This document shows, piece after piece, positions 1-5,443 of a DNA stretch of 11,639 nt. Source of the DNA: Clostridia bacterium (GTDB taxonomy: Bacteria; Bacillota; Clostridia; Christensenellales; UBA1242); NCBI GenBank assembly GCA_017622115.1, contig JAGART010000200.1, forward strand, positions 1 to 11,639, in the 5' to 3' direction. Under the pieces are notes generated by a model. It saw only the letters and a list, made by a program, of their open reading frames with translations, had not been told where the DNA came from and made no database searches. How positions within the stretch are numbered: the stretch's first letter is position 1; each line of letters begins with the position of its first letter. The translations under genes were made by a program, and so were the position numbers.

Positions 1-14
1 ATCAAAATAGGCAT
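1..14 (-). CDS. Possible 5' end of a gene running off the left edge
   Basis: Only a start codon and a few codons (M-P-I-L) are visible, so no product can be named. The ATG at 14-12 is preceded by GGAG with a 6-base spacer, and a promoter-like pair lies just upstream (54-82). A second in-frame ATG at 26-24 would add MEKN, but its only ribosome site (AAGG) sits 2 bases away, which is too close. The gene would be on the same strand as recO and start after recO's terminator, so it would be a separate transcript. The call rests on signals only. Confidence 0.4.
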
Positions 15-53
15 ATTTTTCTCCATTACCTTGTATCATATATATATTATATA

Positions 54-82
54 ATTATATATAGTTTATTCCAAAAAAGCAA
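54..82 (-). promoter_or_regulatory. Putative sigma-A promoter of the left-edge gene
   Basis: On the minus strand TTGCTT (82-77) and a perfect TATAAT (59-54) are separated by 17 bases. Transcription would begin near 47 and leave a leader of about 33 bases before the ATG at 14. The -35 box matches consensus only in TTG, and the region is so AT-rich that a chance TATAAT is possible. Confidence 0.45.
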
Positions 83-162
83 TGATATTTATACAAAATA
101 TATAAAAGTGTCGAAAAACATAAAAAACTTTCAAAAATTTTTTCAAAAATGCAATAAATATT

Positions 163-193
163 AAAAAAACAGCCTAATTTAGACTGTTTTTTT
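163..193 (-). terminator. Rho-independent terminator after recO
   Basis: A perfect 10-base inverted repeat, AAAAAAACAG (163-172) and CTGTTTTTTT (184-193), encloses an 11-base loop. It overlaps the recO stop codon (194-192) and gives a run of T on the minus strand. The A and T tracts make it potentially bidirectional. Confidence 0.8.
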
Positions 194-926
194 AATTAAA
201 TGCAGTATTTAAACTTTTTAAATTAACTCCAAAATGAATTTCAAAATTTGCCCTTATTAATTGTCTAAACTCACGAGCCTCATTTTCCATTAAAACGATA
301 TCTTCCAACTTTTCTATTTCTGTTTTAGATAGTTTTTGCATAATTTCTAAACTTCGTGCAGAAATATGCAAATATCTAGGTACAGGGCATTTGTAGCAAT
401 TAAAGTCACCCGTTTCCAAATCAAACGCAGTCATGTCTTGATTTAATGGCTTTCCACAAACAGCACAAGTTTTTAATTCCATAGCATAACCACTTATTTT
501 GAATACACCCAAAGCATAACGCATCAAAATCAAATCTGGCTCGATATCACTATTTGCAAGCAATCGCAAAGTTTGTTTTAAAGCATCAAACAATATATAA
601 TTAGGTTCACCCAAAACTGAAATATGGTCGGTCATCTCTAAAATCGCACTTCCACACACCATTTTTGCATAACTTTGGGTAATATCAAAAAAACTTTCGA
701 TTTCACTTGCACCAGCAACAGTCATCATCTCTTGCCTACCCACAAGACGAAATTGAGCAAAGCAAAAAGGCTGACTTGCAAATTTCATTTTTGCAGTTAA
801 TTTTCGCACGCCTTTTAAAATTGCGGTTACTCGCCCTTTTTCTGGTGTATAAATAGTTATTATTTTATCACGTTCGCCACAATCAATCGCTCGGAGTACA
901 ATCCCCTGCGTTATCAGTTGCTCCAT
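192..926 (-). CDS. recO: DNA repair protein RecO
   Basis: RecO is a recombination mediator that, with RecR, helps load RecA on SSB-coated single-stranded DNA in gap repair. The 244-residue product has the usual family length. The N-terminal OB fold spans about residues 1-80 (TQGIVLRAIDCGERDKI, with GRVTAILKGVRK following), and a helical C-terminal domain carries a zinc-finger-like set of cysteines, C154-x2-C157 and C177-x2-C180, as in many Gram-positive RecO proteins. The ATG at 926 has GAGG six bases upstream, and this site lies inside the preceding small gene, whose 3' end overlaps recO by 44 bases. The order era, yqzL, recO matches Bacillota. A terminator sits on its stop codon, making it the last gene of the operon. 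Confidence 0.95.
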   Translation of the reverse strand: MEQLITQGIVLRAIDCGERDKIITIYTPEKGRVTAILKGVRKLTAKMKFASQPFCFAQFRLVGRQEMMTVAGASEIESFFDITQSYAKMVCGSAILEMTDHISVLGEPNYILFDALKQTLRLLANSDIEPDLILMRYALGVFKISGYAMELKTCAVCGKPLNQDMTAFDLETGDFNCYKCPVPRYLHISARSLEIMQKLSKTEIEKLEDIVLMENEAREFRQLIRANFEIHFGVNLKSLNTAFN

Positions 927-1053
927 CTTCTTCCTCGCTCAATTTTTTGTAAAGCATATAAGCCCCAATTTCGCCCGTTTCATAAAATCGTTTCCAAGCC
1001 AATGCTTTTATATCCATATTTTGTACCTCTGTTTTTTTAGATTTTTTCGCCAT
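883..1053 (-). CDS. yqzL: YqzL-like small protein between era and recO
   Basis: A 56-codon gene. Its core, MDIKALAWKRFYETGEIGAY followed by MLYKKL, matches my memory of the YqzL family, small proteins of unknown function encoded between era and recO in Bacillota. Position and strand agree. Two starts are possible. ATG 1053 has GGGAG 8 bases upstream and adds a Lys-rich 12-residue leader (MAKKSKKTEVQN). ATG 1017 (residue 13) has GAGG 8 bases upstream and gives the size more typical of the family. The last 44 bases overlap recO in another frame, and the recO ribosome site lies inside this gene, so translation of the two is probably coupled. No membrane segment or catalytic motif is visible. Confidence 0.8.
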   Translation of the reverse strand: MAKKSKKTEVQNMDIKALAWKRFYETGEIGAYMLYKKLSEEEDGATDNAGDCTPSD

Positions 1054-1079
1054 ATTTTTCGCTCCCTTTGTAAGGTTAT

Positions 1080-1109
1080 TTTATACAAATATGAGCCTAA
1101 ATATACCAA
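1080..1109 (-). promoter_or_regulatory. Possible internal promoter before yqzL-recO
   Basis: In the 64-base gap after era, TTGGTA (1109-1104) and TATAAA (1085-1080) are 18 bases apart on the minus strand. This is a fair match. No terminator separates era from yqzL, so read-through from the era promoter is equally likely. Confidence 0.35.
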
Positions 1110-1117
1110 ACTAATTT

Positions 1118-1999
1118 TTAAGTTTCACCATAGCCAAACTCATCTAAATTAATTCGATTTCGCCAATTTTCTTTAACTTTTACAAACAAATCTAAATAAA
1201 CTTTTTTATCTAGCATTTTTTCTATTGCTAGTCTGCTTTGTGTACCAATTTCTTTAATTCCAGCCCCTTTTGCTCCAACTATAATATTTTTATGCGAAGC
1301 CTTTTCGCAATAAATTATGGCACTTACCTGCAAATTTTTGCCACTATCCTGTATTTTTTCAACAACTACCCCTACACCGTGAGGTATTTCATCATTATAT
1401 AACCATAATAATTTTTCTCTAATTGTTTCAGCAATTTGAAACTCTTTTGTTTTGTCTGAATATTGCTCATCAGGAAAGTATTTTATGTCATCTTTTAATT
1501 TTTTAAAGATTTCAGTTTTAAGGTCTTGCAAGTTCTTTTCTTTTAGTGCCGAAACTCCAAAAATTTGCTCTACCCCTTCTATTTCATTTAATTTAGCAAG
1601 ACGTGGATAAATTGTTTCGTAATTGCCCAAATCAACTTTATTAACAACAACAAAAACAGGATAACTTTGTGAACAATATTTTTTGAGCATTTTAAGGTCA
1701 TCTTCTGCAAAGTCTTTGCTTCCGTCCATCACATAAATTAGCAAATCTACATCTTCTGTCGCAGAATCGATAGCATTTTGCATATATTTATCAAGATTAT
1801 TTTTTACCTTGTGAATACCTGGTGTATCAATAAAAATAACTTGCTCGCTTGGAGTATTTAGTACACCCATAATTTTATTACGTGTAGTCTGTGCTTTTGG
1901 ACTTACAATACTAACTTTTTTACCGATTAACGCATTAATCAACGTAGATTTACCAACATTTGGCTTACCTACCACAGCAACAAAACCCGAACGAAACAT
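1118..1999 (-). CDS. era: GTPase Era
   Basis: Era is an essential GTPase that binds 16S rRNA near its 3' end and acts in 30S subunit maturation. The 293-residue product shows the G domain: GKPNVGKST (residues 11-19, P-loop), the switch region AQTTRNKI, DTPG (58-61), NKVD (120-123) and SAL (150-152). It ends in a KH RNA-binding domain with HGVGVVVE and the GAKG form of the GxxG loop in IIVGAKGAGIKEIG. The reading frame stays open 63 bases further upstream (to 2062), but ATG 1999 is chosen because AAAGGAGG lies 7 bases before it, the G domain starts at once, and the era -10 box lies inside the longer frame. First gene of the era, yqzL, recO operon. Confidence 0.97.
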   Translation of the reverse strand: MFRSGFVAVVGKPNVGKSTLINALIGKKVSIVSPKAQTTRNKIMGVLNTPSEQVIFIDTPGIHKVKNNLDKYMQNAIDSATEDVDLLIYVMDGSKDFAEDDLKMLKKYCSQSYPVFVVVNKVDLGNYETIYPRLAKLNEIEGVEQIFGVSALKEKNLQDLKTEIFKKLKDDIKYFPDEQYSDKTKEFQIAETIREKLLWLYNDEIPHGVGVVVEKIQDSGKNLQVSAIIYCEKASHKNIIVGAKGAGIKEIGTQSRLAIEKMLDKKVYLDLFVKVKENWRNRINLDEFGYGET

Positions 2000-2029
2000 T
2001 TTTACGCCTCCTTTATAATTTCTACTATA

Positions 2030-2058
2030 ATTATATAAGAAAACAAGAAATTTCGCAA
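2030..2058 (-). promoter_or_regulatory. Promoter of the era operon
   Basis: TTGCGA (2058-2053), a 17-base spacer and a perfect TATAAT (2035-2030) on the minus strand, about 31 bases before the era start codon. The leader is short, with no room for a riboswitch. Confidence 0.7.
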
Positions 2059-2095
2059 GCAAAAGAAGTTAAATATAAAAAAATTTGAGTTTGTA

Positions 2096-2124
2096 TTCTT
2101 AAAAATTAAAAAAATGTATATAAT
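2096..2124 (+). promoter_or_regulatory. Promoter of uppP
   Basis: TATAAT (2119-2124) lies 20 bases before the uppP ATG with TTCTTA 17 bases further upstream. The -35 match is poor, so the promoter may be weak. It is divergent from the era promoter with about 38 bases between the two -35 boxes. Confidence 0.5.
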
Positions 2125-2144
2125 ATTAAAAAAGGCGGTAAAAA

Positions 2145-2912
2145 ATGGATTTTTGGCTGGAAATAGCACTAGGTTTTGTGCAAGGAATAACTGAATTCTT
2201 GCCTATTTCATCTAGCGGACATTTAGTTTTAATTGAACATTTTTGTGGAGTACAAAGCGACTTTTTATTTTTAAATGTGCTTTTACACGTTGCAACTCTT
2301 TTAGCGGTTATAATCTATTATCGCAAAACGTTATTATATCTAATTACACACCCTTTTTGCAAAATGAACAAATACTTGCTAGTAGCAACTATTCCAGCAG
2401 TTGTATTTGTATTATTGTTTAATAACTTTGTAAATACAGTATTAAGTAGTATAGTTATGGTGGGTGTTGGCTTTATTCTAACAGGTATATTTTTAACTAT
2501 TGCAGTGATTTGTACAAAAAAGAATTTAAATCCCCAACCACTTAACTACAAAAACGTAACCATTATGGGAATAAGTCAAGCTTTTGCTATTTTCCCCGGT
2601 TTAAGTAGAAGCGGAACAACACTTGCATTCGGTTTAGTTGCAGGCACAGAAAGACAAACTGCCCTTGATTTTAGTTTTTTAATGAGTATTCCTATAATAC
2701 TCGCAAGCCTAGTTTATCAACTGATTTTTTCAGACTTTTCCACCGCCTTTGTTGATATAAATGTAGCAGGTCTAATTATTTCTGTAATTACCGCATTTTT
2801 ATCTGCCTTGCTAGGTTTAATTTTAATGAAAAAAGTTATAAAAAATATTAACTTAATTTACTTTGTACCTTATTTAATTATTTTAGGAATATTAACAATA
2901 ATATTTGCTTAA
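2145..2912 (+). CDS. uppP: Undecaprenyl-diphosphatase UppP (BacA family)
   Basis: Integral membrane enzyme that removes a phosphate from undecaprenyl pyrophosphate, returning the lipid carrier for peptidoglycan and other wall polymers; extra copies give bacitracin resistance. The 255-residue length fits the family. Both signature regions are present: FVQGITEFLPISSSGH (residues 11-26, with the conserved glutamate E17) and PGLSRSGTT (151-159, with the conserved arginine R155). The rest is mostly hydrophobic helices. The Shine-Dalgarno site AAAGGCGGT is one base from AAAGGAGGT, 5 bases before ATG. The gene is the only clear housekeeping gene on the plus strand here, monocistronic, with its own promoter and a strong terminator. 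Confidence 0.96.
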   Translation: MDFWLEIALGFVQGITEFLPISSSGHLVLIEHFCGVQSDFLFLNVLLHVATLLAVIIYYRKTLLYLITHPFCKMNKYLLVATIPAVVFVLLFNNFVNTVLSSIVMVGVGFILTGIFLTIAVICTKKNLNPQPLNYKNVTIMGISQAFAIFPGLSRSGTTLAFGLVAGTERQTALDFSFLMSIPIILASLVYQLIFSDFSTAFVDINVAGLIISVITAFLSALLGLILMKKVIKNINLIYFVPYLIILGILTIIFA

Positions 2913-2938
2913 ATCATAAAAAATCAATAAAAAATAGC

Positions 2939-2966
2939 AAAAAACACGTATTTTTACGTGTTTTTT
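2939..2966 (+). terminator. Rho-independent terminator of uppP
   Basis: A perfect 12-base inverted repeat, AAAAAACACGTA (2939-2950) and TACGTGTTTTTT (2955-2966), with a TTTT loop. It lies 26 bases past the uppP stop. The A tract on the other side would allow it to work on both strands. Confidence 0.9.
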
Positions 2967-2968
2967 AG

Positions 2969-2988
2969 GTACTATGCAGTACTATGCA
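2969..2988. repeat. Perfect tandem duplication of 10 bases
   Basis: GTACTATGCA occurs twice head to tail (2969-2978 and 2979-2988) in non-coding DNA between two terminators. No function is apparent; it may be a slippage product. Confidence 0.85.
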
Positions 2989-3012
2989 CTTTATTTTTAA
3001 TAAAAATTTAAC

Positions 3013-3065
3013 AAAAAAGTCGGCGACCGCACTGCTCAAAAGCGTGATGTCAAACCGACTTTTTT
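3013..3065 (-). terminator. Long compound terminator hairpin after the 268-residue gene
   Basis: An 11-base outer stem, AAAAAAGTCGG (3013-3023) with CCGACTTTTTT (3055-3065), encloses 31 GC-richer bases that fold further: GAC (3025-3027) with GTC (3049-3051), then CAC (3030-3032) with GTG (3044-3046), and GCT (3034-3036) with AGC (3041-3043), T3033 bulged and CAAA as the loop. On the minus strand it ends in TTTTTTGTT, 49 bases after the stop of the minus-strand gene. T tracts on both sides make it bidirectional. It is longer and more elaborate than an ordinary terminator. Confidence 0.75.
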
Positions 3066-3113
3066 ATTGTATAATATTACTTAAAATTTGTCAATATTTT
3101 TATCTATAATAAT

Positions 3114-3920
3114 CTATTTTGTTAAAACTACTTTTACATTTTTTTCATTAATATTAGAGACTTCTCTTTTTAAGTTTTTCATTTCTTTGGTTGCTGTTTT
3201 TGCGAAAGATATATATTCTTTTGGCATACTCGCTTTTAGCAATCTTATAGTTTTTAAATAAATCAAAGAATTGTCATTAGAAATTGTAATTCCATAATAT
3301 TTAAGACGTTTTGCCTGTGTCATCATATCTCGAGCGATTTCATTTTTGAGGTTCATTGCTTCTTCTAAAGTAAAACTCATTCCATTAATTATAGTTGCAT
3401 TATTTAATTCAAGTTCGATTTGTTCAACTAAATTTGCTACACTTTTTTTGCCATATTCCACTTTTGTTCTACTTAATTTTTGTAAACCTTTAGGACTTAA
3501 TTTAGCAAATTCCCTTTCATCAATATTCAAAACACCCAAACAACTTTTTTGCGATTTAAGCAATGTAAAACCTGTTTGCATTTCTACTAAAATTCGAGTT
3601 AAACTACTAGTAATTTTTTCATAAGCCATTACAGCGTCCATATAATTATCTAATACGTAATTTAAATAATGTATTTTTTCTTCCATACTTAAATTCAAAC
3701 AAAAGTCTAAATCAACAGCATCTACACGAGAAATTTCGCCTAATTCAAATAAATCTCTTACACTCTTGTTTTTAAACTTATACTTACACTTTTTCATATC
3801 GGCATAATACTTTTCACGTTTTTCGATAATTAATTCAATAAGAGATTTTCGTACAAAATTATTAGACTGATTATCGTTTTCAATTATACGAAATTCATCT
3901 TTTTTATTTAATTTTTCCAT
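3114..3920 (-). CDS. Hypothetical soluble protein, 268 residues
   Basis: I do not recognise this protein. It is Lys-, Glu-, Leu- and Asn-rich and looks almost wholly helical, with no signal peptide, no membrane segment, and no nucleotide-binding or metal-binding motif I can name. The first 50 residues are strongly charged and perhaps disordered (MEKLNKKDEF, then a KYYADMKKCKYKFKNKS basic stretch). Residues about 80-125 and 160-210 look like amphipathic helices, and the C-terminus is basic. The start is well supported: AAGGTGG lies 8 bases before the ATG and a strong extended -10 promoter is upstream. It is a single-gene unit, divergent from the membrane-protein gene at 4056, closed by the hairpin at 3013-3065. 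Base composition resembles its neighbours. Reality of the gene is likely; function is unknown. Confidence 0.8.
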   Translation of the reverse strand: MEKLNKKDEFRIIENDNQSNNFVRKSLIELIIEKREKYYADMKKCKYKFKNKSVRDLFELGEISRVDAVDLDFCLNLSMEEKIHYLNYVLDNYMDAVMAYEKITSSLTRILVEMQTGFTLLKSQKSCLGVLNIDEREFAKLSPKGLQKLSRTKVEYGKKSVANLVEQIELELNNATIINGMSFTLEEAMNLKNEIARDMMTQAKRLKYYGITISNDNSLIYLKTIRLLKASMPKEYISFAKTATKEMKNLKREVSNINEKNVKVVLTK

Positions 3921-3943
3921 AATTGCACCACCTTTTCAAGCGG

Positions 3944-3972
3944 ATTATATCACACTAGCCTATTAAATTCAA
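3944..3972 (-). promoter_or_regulatory. Promoter of the 268-residue hypothetical gene
   Basis: TTGAAT (3972-3967), a 17-base spacer and TATAAT (3949-3944) preceded by TG one base upstream (extended -10), 23 bases before the start codon. A good sigma-A match. Confidence 0.75.
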
Positions 3973-4001
3973 TAGAAATTTTTTAAAAACACTGTTTTAT
4001 A

Positions 4002-4031
4002 TTAGGTATTTTTAGAATAATATGCTATAAT
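4002..4031 (+). promoter_or_regulatory. Extended -10 promoter of the four-helix membrane protein
   Basis: TGCTATAAT (4023-4031) is a perfect extended -10 element. The best -35 candidate is TTAGGT (4002-4007) at 18 bases, a weak match. It diverges from the promoter at 3944-3972. Confidence 0.65.
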
Positions 4032-4055
4032 AACAAAAACGAAAAGGAGGTTAAT

Positions 4056-4658
4056 ATGTATAAAAGAGGCTTTGCCGCAAGCATAATGACTTTAATCATA
4101 TTGCCTATTATGCTCGGTTTGTTAGGTTATTTAGAATTCGTTTTTATGATTGTTTTTGATATCTCTAATACCAACTCACCAATGGAATTTCTTTTGTATT
4201 TCTTGTTTCTTTTTCAAGGTTTTATGATTTTATTGATATTTATATTTAGTATTTTCAATACAATCGTATTCCGCAATAAAGACCCTGAAAAATCAAAAAA
4301 GAACTCTTGGTCCCCATTGATAACAATTATATTAACAACAATTTTAATTGCTTTAACAATAGCAACGACATTTATAATTTTTAGTGGATTAACTATATTA
4401 ATTCCGCTTGGCTTCTGTGTTGTTTTGGCTGTTTGCGAATTGTTATACATTTTAGATTATGTAAAACTTAAAAAACAACCAAATTTAGCGATTGAAGAAT
4501 TAAAAGCAGAACTTGCTGAAGAAATTACACCTGCTCCTGTAAAAAGAGCACCTAAAAAAGCAAAACCTGCCCCAGTTGCTGAACAACAACAAGAACAAAT
4601 TGCAGAAAGTCCCGTTGAAGAAACCACCTCAACTGAACCTACTGAAAATAAAGAATAG
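4056..4658 (+). CDS. Four-helix membrane protein with charged low-complexity tail
   Basis: I do not recognise a named family. Four hydrophobic segments are visible at about residues 8-34, 45-72, 86-109 and 111-135. The loop between the second and third is basic (RNKDPEKSKKN), which by the positive-inside rule puts this loop and both termini in the cytoplasm. From about residue 136 the 65-residue tail is hydrophilic: a Leu/Ala/Glu helix, then Pro/Ala/Lys-rich (PAPVKRAPKKAKPAP), then Gln/Glu/Thr-rich to the end, probably disordered. A role as a membrane anchor or scaffold would be guesswork. ATG 4056 has AAAGGAGG 5 bases upstream. A single-gene unit, with its terminator starting inside the stop codon. 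Confidence 0.85.
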   Translation: MYKRGFAASIMTLIILPIMLGLLGYLEFVFMIVFDISNTNSPMEFLLYFLFLFQGFMILLIFIFSIFNTIVFRNKDPEKSKKNSWSPLITIILTTILIALTIATTFIIFSGLTILIPLGFCVVLAVCELLYILDYVKLKKQPNLAIEELKAELAEEITPAPVKRAPKKAKPAPVAEQQQEQIAESPVEETTSTEPTENKE

Positions 4659-4681
4659 ACAGCGATTTGCTGTCTTTTTTT
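4657..4681 (+). terminator. Rho-independent terminator after the four-helix protein
   Basis: AGACAGC (4657-4663) pairs with GCTGTCT (4669-4675) around a GATTT loop, followed by T residues to 4681. The stem begins within the TAG stop codon. Confidence 0.9.
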
Positions 4682-4710
4682 ATTTAATAAAATGATAAAA
4701 ATAATTTAAA

Positions 4711-4749
4711 TAATCCATTTACCAAATGGTAAGTGGTACGATTAAAAAT
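4711..4749 (+). repeat. Degenerate copy of the regulator operator block
   Basis: This 39-base block aligns with 5444-5481 with about six mismatches and one single-base gap, in the same orientation. It contains a 22-base palindrome at 4715-4736 with arms CCATTTACCA and TGGTAAGTGG around an AA centre (one mismatch between arms). No start codon with a ribosome site follows, and the position matching the -10 box has become AATAAT, so it looks like a relic or a distant binding site. Confidence 0.75.
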
Positions 4750-4751
4750 TT

Positions 4752-4949
4752 GCGAGATTATCACGACTTACAAATAAACCTCATAATGACAATATTTTAT
4801 TTATTAGCCCGCTTTTTATTTTAATAATTAATTTATTTTAGCCTCTTATAACCCTCTTTCCACGAGAAAGATAAGTAGCACGAAGTGCTGGAAGAGCTAA
4901 TATTTAATATTTTGTCATTGCGAGGAGCGAAGCTCCGTGGCAATCCCGC
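4752..4949. mobile_element. MITE-like fold-back element
   Basis: The stretch is an imperfect inverted repeat of about 57 bases per arm. The left arm begins GCGAGATTATCACG and runs through CCTCATAATGACA to TATTAGC. The reverse complement of the right arm begins GCGGGATTGCCACG and runs through CCTCGCAATGACA to TATTAGC. The right arm itself folds: ATTGC (4917-4921) with GCAAT (4940-4944), and GGAGC (4924-4928) with GCTCC (4932-4936) around GAA. It encodes nothing. From memory, motifs close to TGTCATTGCGAGG and GTGGCAATCCCGCC recur as dispersed repeats in diverse bacteria. It ends 5 bases past the stop codon of the regulator gene at 4955. Confidence 0.7.
4838..4900. repeat. Three-way-junction fold in the centre of the fold-back element
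   Basis: A closing stem, TTAGC-(C)-TCTT (4838-4847, C4843 bulged) with AAGAGCTAA (4892-4900), encloses two perfect hairpins: TCTTTC/GAAAGA (4855-4860 and 4866-4871) and AGCAC/GTGCT around GAA (4877-4881 and 4885-4889). The GAA loop is also used in the hairpin at 4924-4936. Confidence 0.6.
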
Positions 4950-4954
4950 CTTTA

Positions 4955-5161
4955 TTAATAATCTTTTATACCTAAAATATAATCTGCTGAAACATTAAAA
5001 AAATTGCACACTAAAACAATATTATCTGCATTTGGAATTCTTAAATTAGCCTCCCAACGACTAACACACGGAATACTAACCTGTAATCCTAATGCTAATT
5101 GGCTAATTGTTAAGCCTTTTTCTTCTCTTAATTCTTTTAATCTTTGTGCGAATTTACTCAT
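4955..5161 (-). CDS. XRE-family transcriptional regulator (second of tandem pair)
   Basis: A 68-residue protein that is almost all helix-turn-helix domain of the Cro/C1 (HTH_3) type: FAQRLKELREEKGLT, then ISQLALGLQVS as the first HTH helices, recognition-helix region IPCVSRWEANLRIPN, and the closing FFNVSADYILGI typical of the family. It has no effector domain, so it would dimerise through the HTH fold or act with its neighbour. It matches the upstream regulator at about 30 of 67 aligned positions, so the two arose by duplication. Its ATG overlaps the upstream stop codon by one base (TAATG), implying coupled translation. No terminator is seen after it except the fold-back element. Confidence 0.93.
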   Translation of the reverse strand: MSKFAQRLKELREEKGLTISQLALGLQVSIPCVSRWEANLRIPNADNIVLVCNFFNVSADYILGIKDY

Positions 5162-5364
5162 TAATTTTCTAACCCTATCAAATAATCTGATGTAACATTA
5201 AATAGTTTTGCTATCTTATATAAATATTCTATATTAGGGATTTGAACTTCATTCTCCCACCTTGATATAGTAGGATTTTTAACATTTAATTTTTCAGCCA
5301 ATTCTATTGTCGTTAAATTATTTTCTATACGTAGCTCTTTTAATCTTTCTGCAAATATTTTCAT
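5161..5364 (-). CDS. XRE-family transcriptional regulator (first of tandem pair)
   Basis: A 67-residue Cro/C1-type DNA-binding protein: FAERLKELRIENNLT, IELAEKLNVK, the recognition region NPTISRWENEVQIPN, and LFNVTSDYLIGL at the end. It is a paralogue of the next gene downstream (about 45% identity by eye). ATG 5364 has AAGGAG 7 bases upstream. It is transcribed divergently from the small HTH gene at 5508, and the shared region holds two palindromes that are the natural binding sites for one or more of these proteins. With no phage, toxin or metabolic gene attached, its targets beyond this region are unknown. Confidence 0.94.
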   Translation of the reverse strand: MKIFAERLKELRIENNLTTIELAEKLNVKNPTISRWENEVQIPNIEYLYKIAKLFNVTSDYLIGLEN

Positions 5365-5382
5365 TTTAACACTCCTTTAAAT

Positions 5383-5388
5383 ATTATA
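5383..5388 (-). promoter_or_regulatory. -10 box for the tandem XRE pair
   Basis: TATAAT (5388-5383) lies 18 bases before the start codon. At 16 to 18 bases upstream there is no recognisable -35 box (AAGTAA at 17). The position where the -35 should lie abuts the palindrome at 5415-5432, so the promoter may depend on an activator bound there. That last step is inference. Confidence 0.5.
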
Positions 5389-5409
5389 AGATTAAAATGA
5401 AAAAATTAC

Positions 5410-5438
5410 TTGACTTCTACCATTTAGTAGAATATAAT
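5410..5438 (+). promoter_or_regulatory. Promoter of the plus-strand HTH gene with built-in operator
   Basis: TTGACT (5410-5415), exactly 17 bases, and TATAAT (5433-5438): near-consensus sigma-A. The spacer is the palindrome described at 5415-5432, so a bound repressor would block polymerase directly. Confidence 0.85.
5415..5432. promoter_or_regulatory. Operator O1, in the -35/-10 spacer
   Basis: TTCTAC (5415-5420) and GTAGAA (5427-5432) form a perfect inverted repeat around CATTTA. The core TCTACCATTTAGTAGA differs from the matching core of O2 at only a few symmetric positions, so the two are probably sites for the same family of regulator. Confidence 0.75.
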
Positions 5439-5443
5439 ATAAG

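Noticed and set aside
2000..2062. Upstream extension of era by 21 residues (MLAKFLVFLYNYSRNYKGGV..)
   Set aside because: It would place the era -10 box and ribosome site inside the coding region. ATG 1999 has a near-perfect ribosome site and gives the usual Era N-terminus.
3346..3624. 92-codon open frame on the plus strand opposite the hypothetical gene
   Set aside because: It lies wholly antisense to a better-supported gene and has no ribosome site or promoter; its hydrophobic product is typical of the reverse strand of a Lys/Asn-rich gene.
4214..4450. 78-codon minus-strand frame opposite the four-helix membrane protein
   Set aside because: Shadow frame without a ribosome site; its Ile/Asn/Lys-rich product reflects the AT-rich reverse complement.
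4838..4900. Cloverleaf-like fold considered as a tRNA or tRNA-like gene
   Set aside because: It has only two inner arms, no acceptor stem with CCA, no anticodon arm and no T-loop GTTC sequence.
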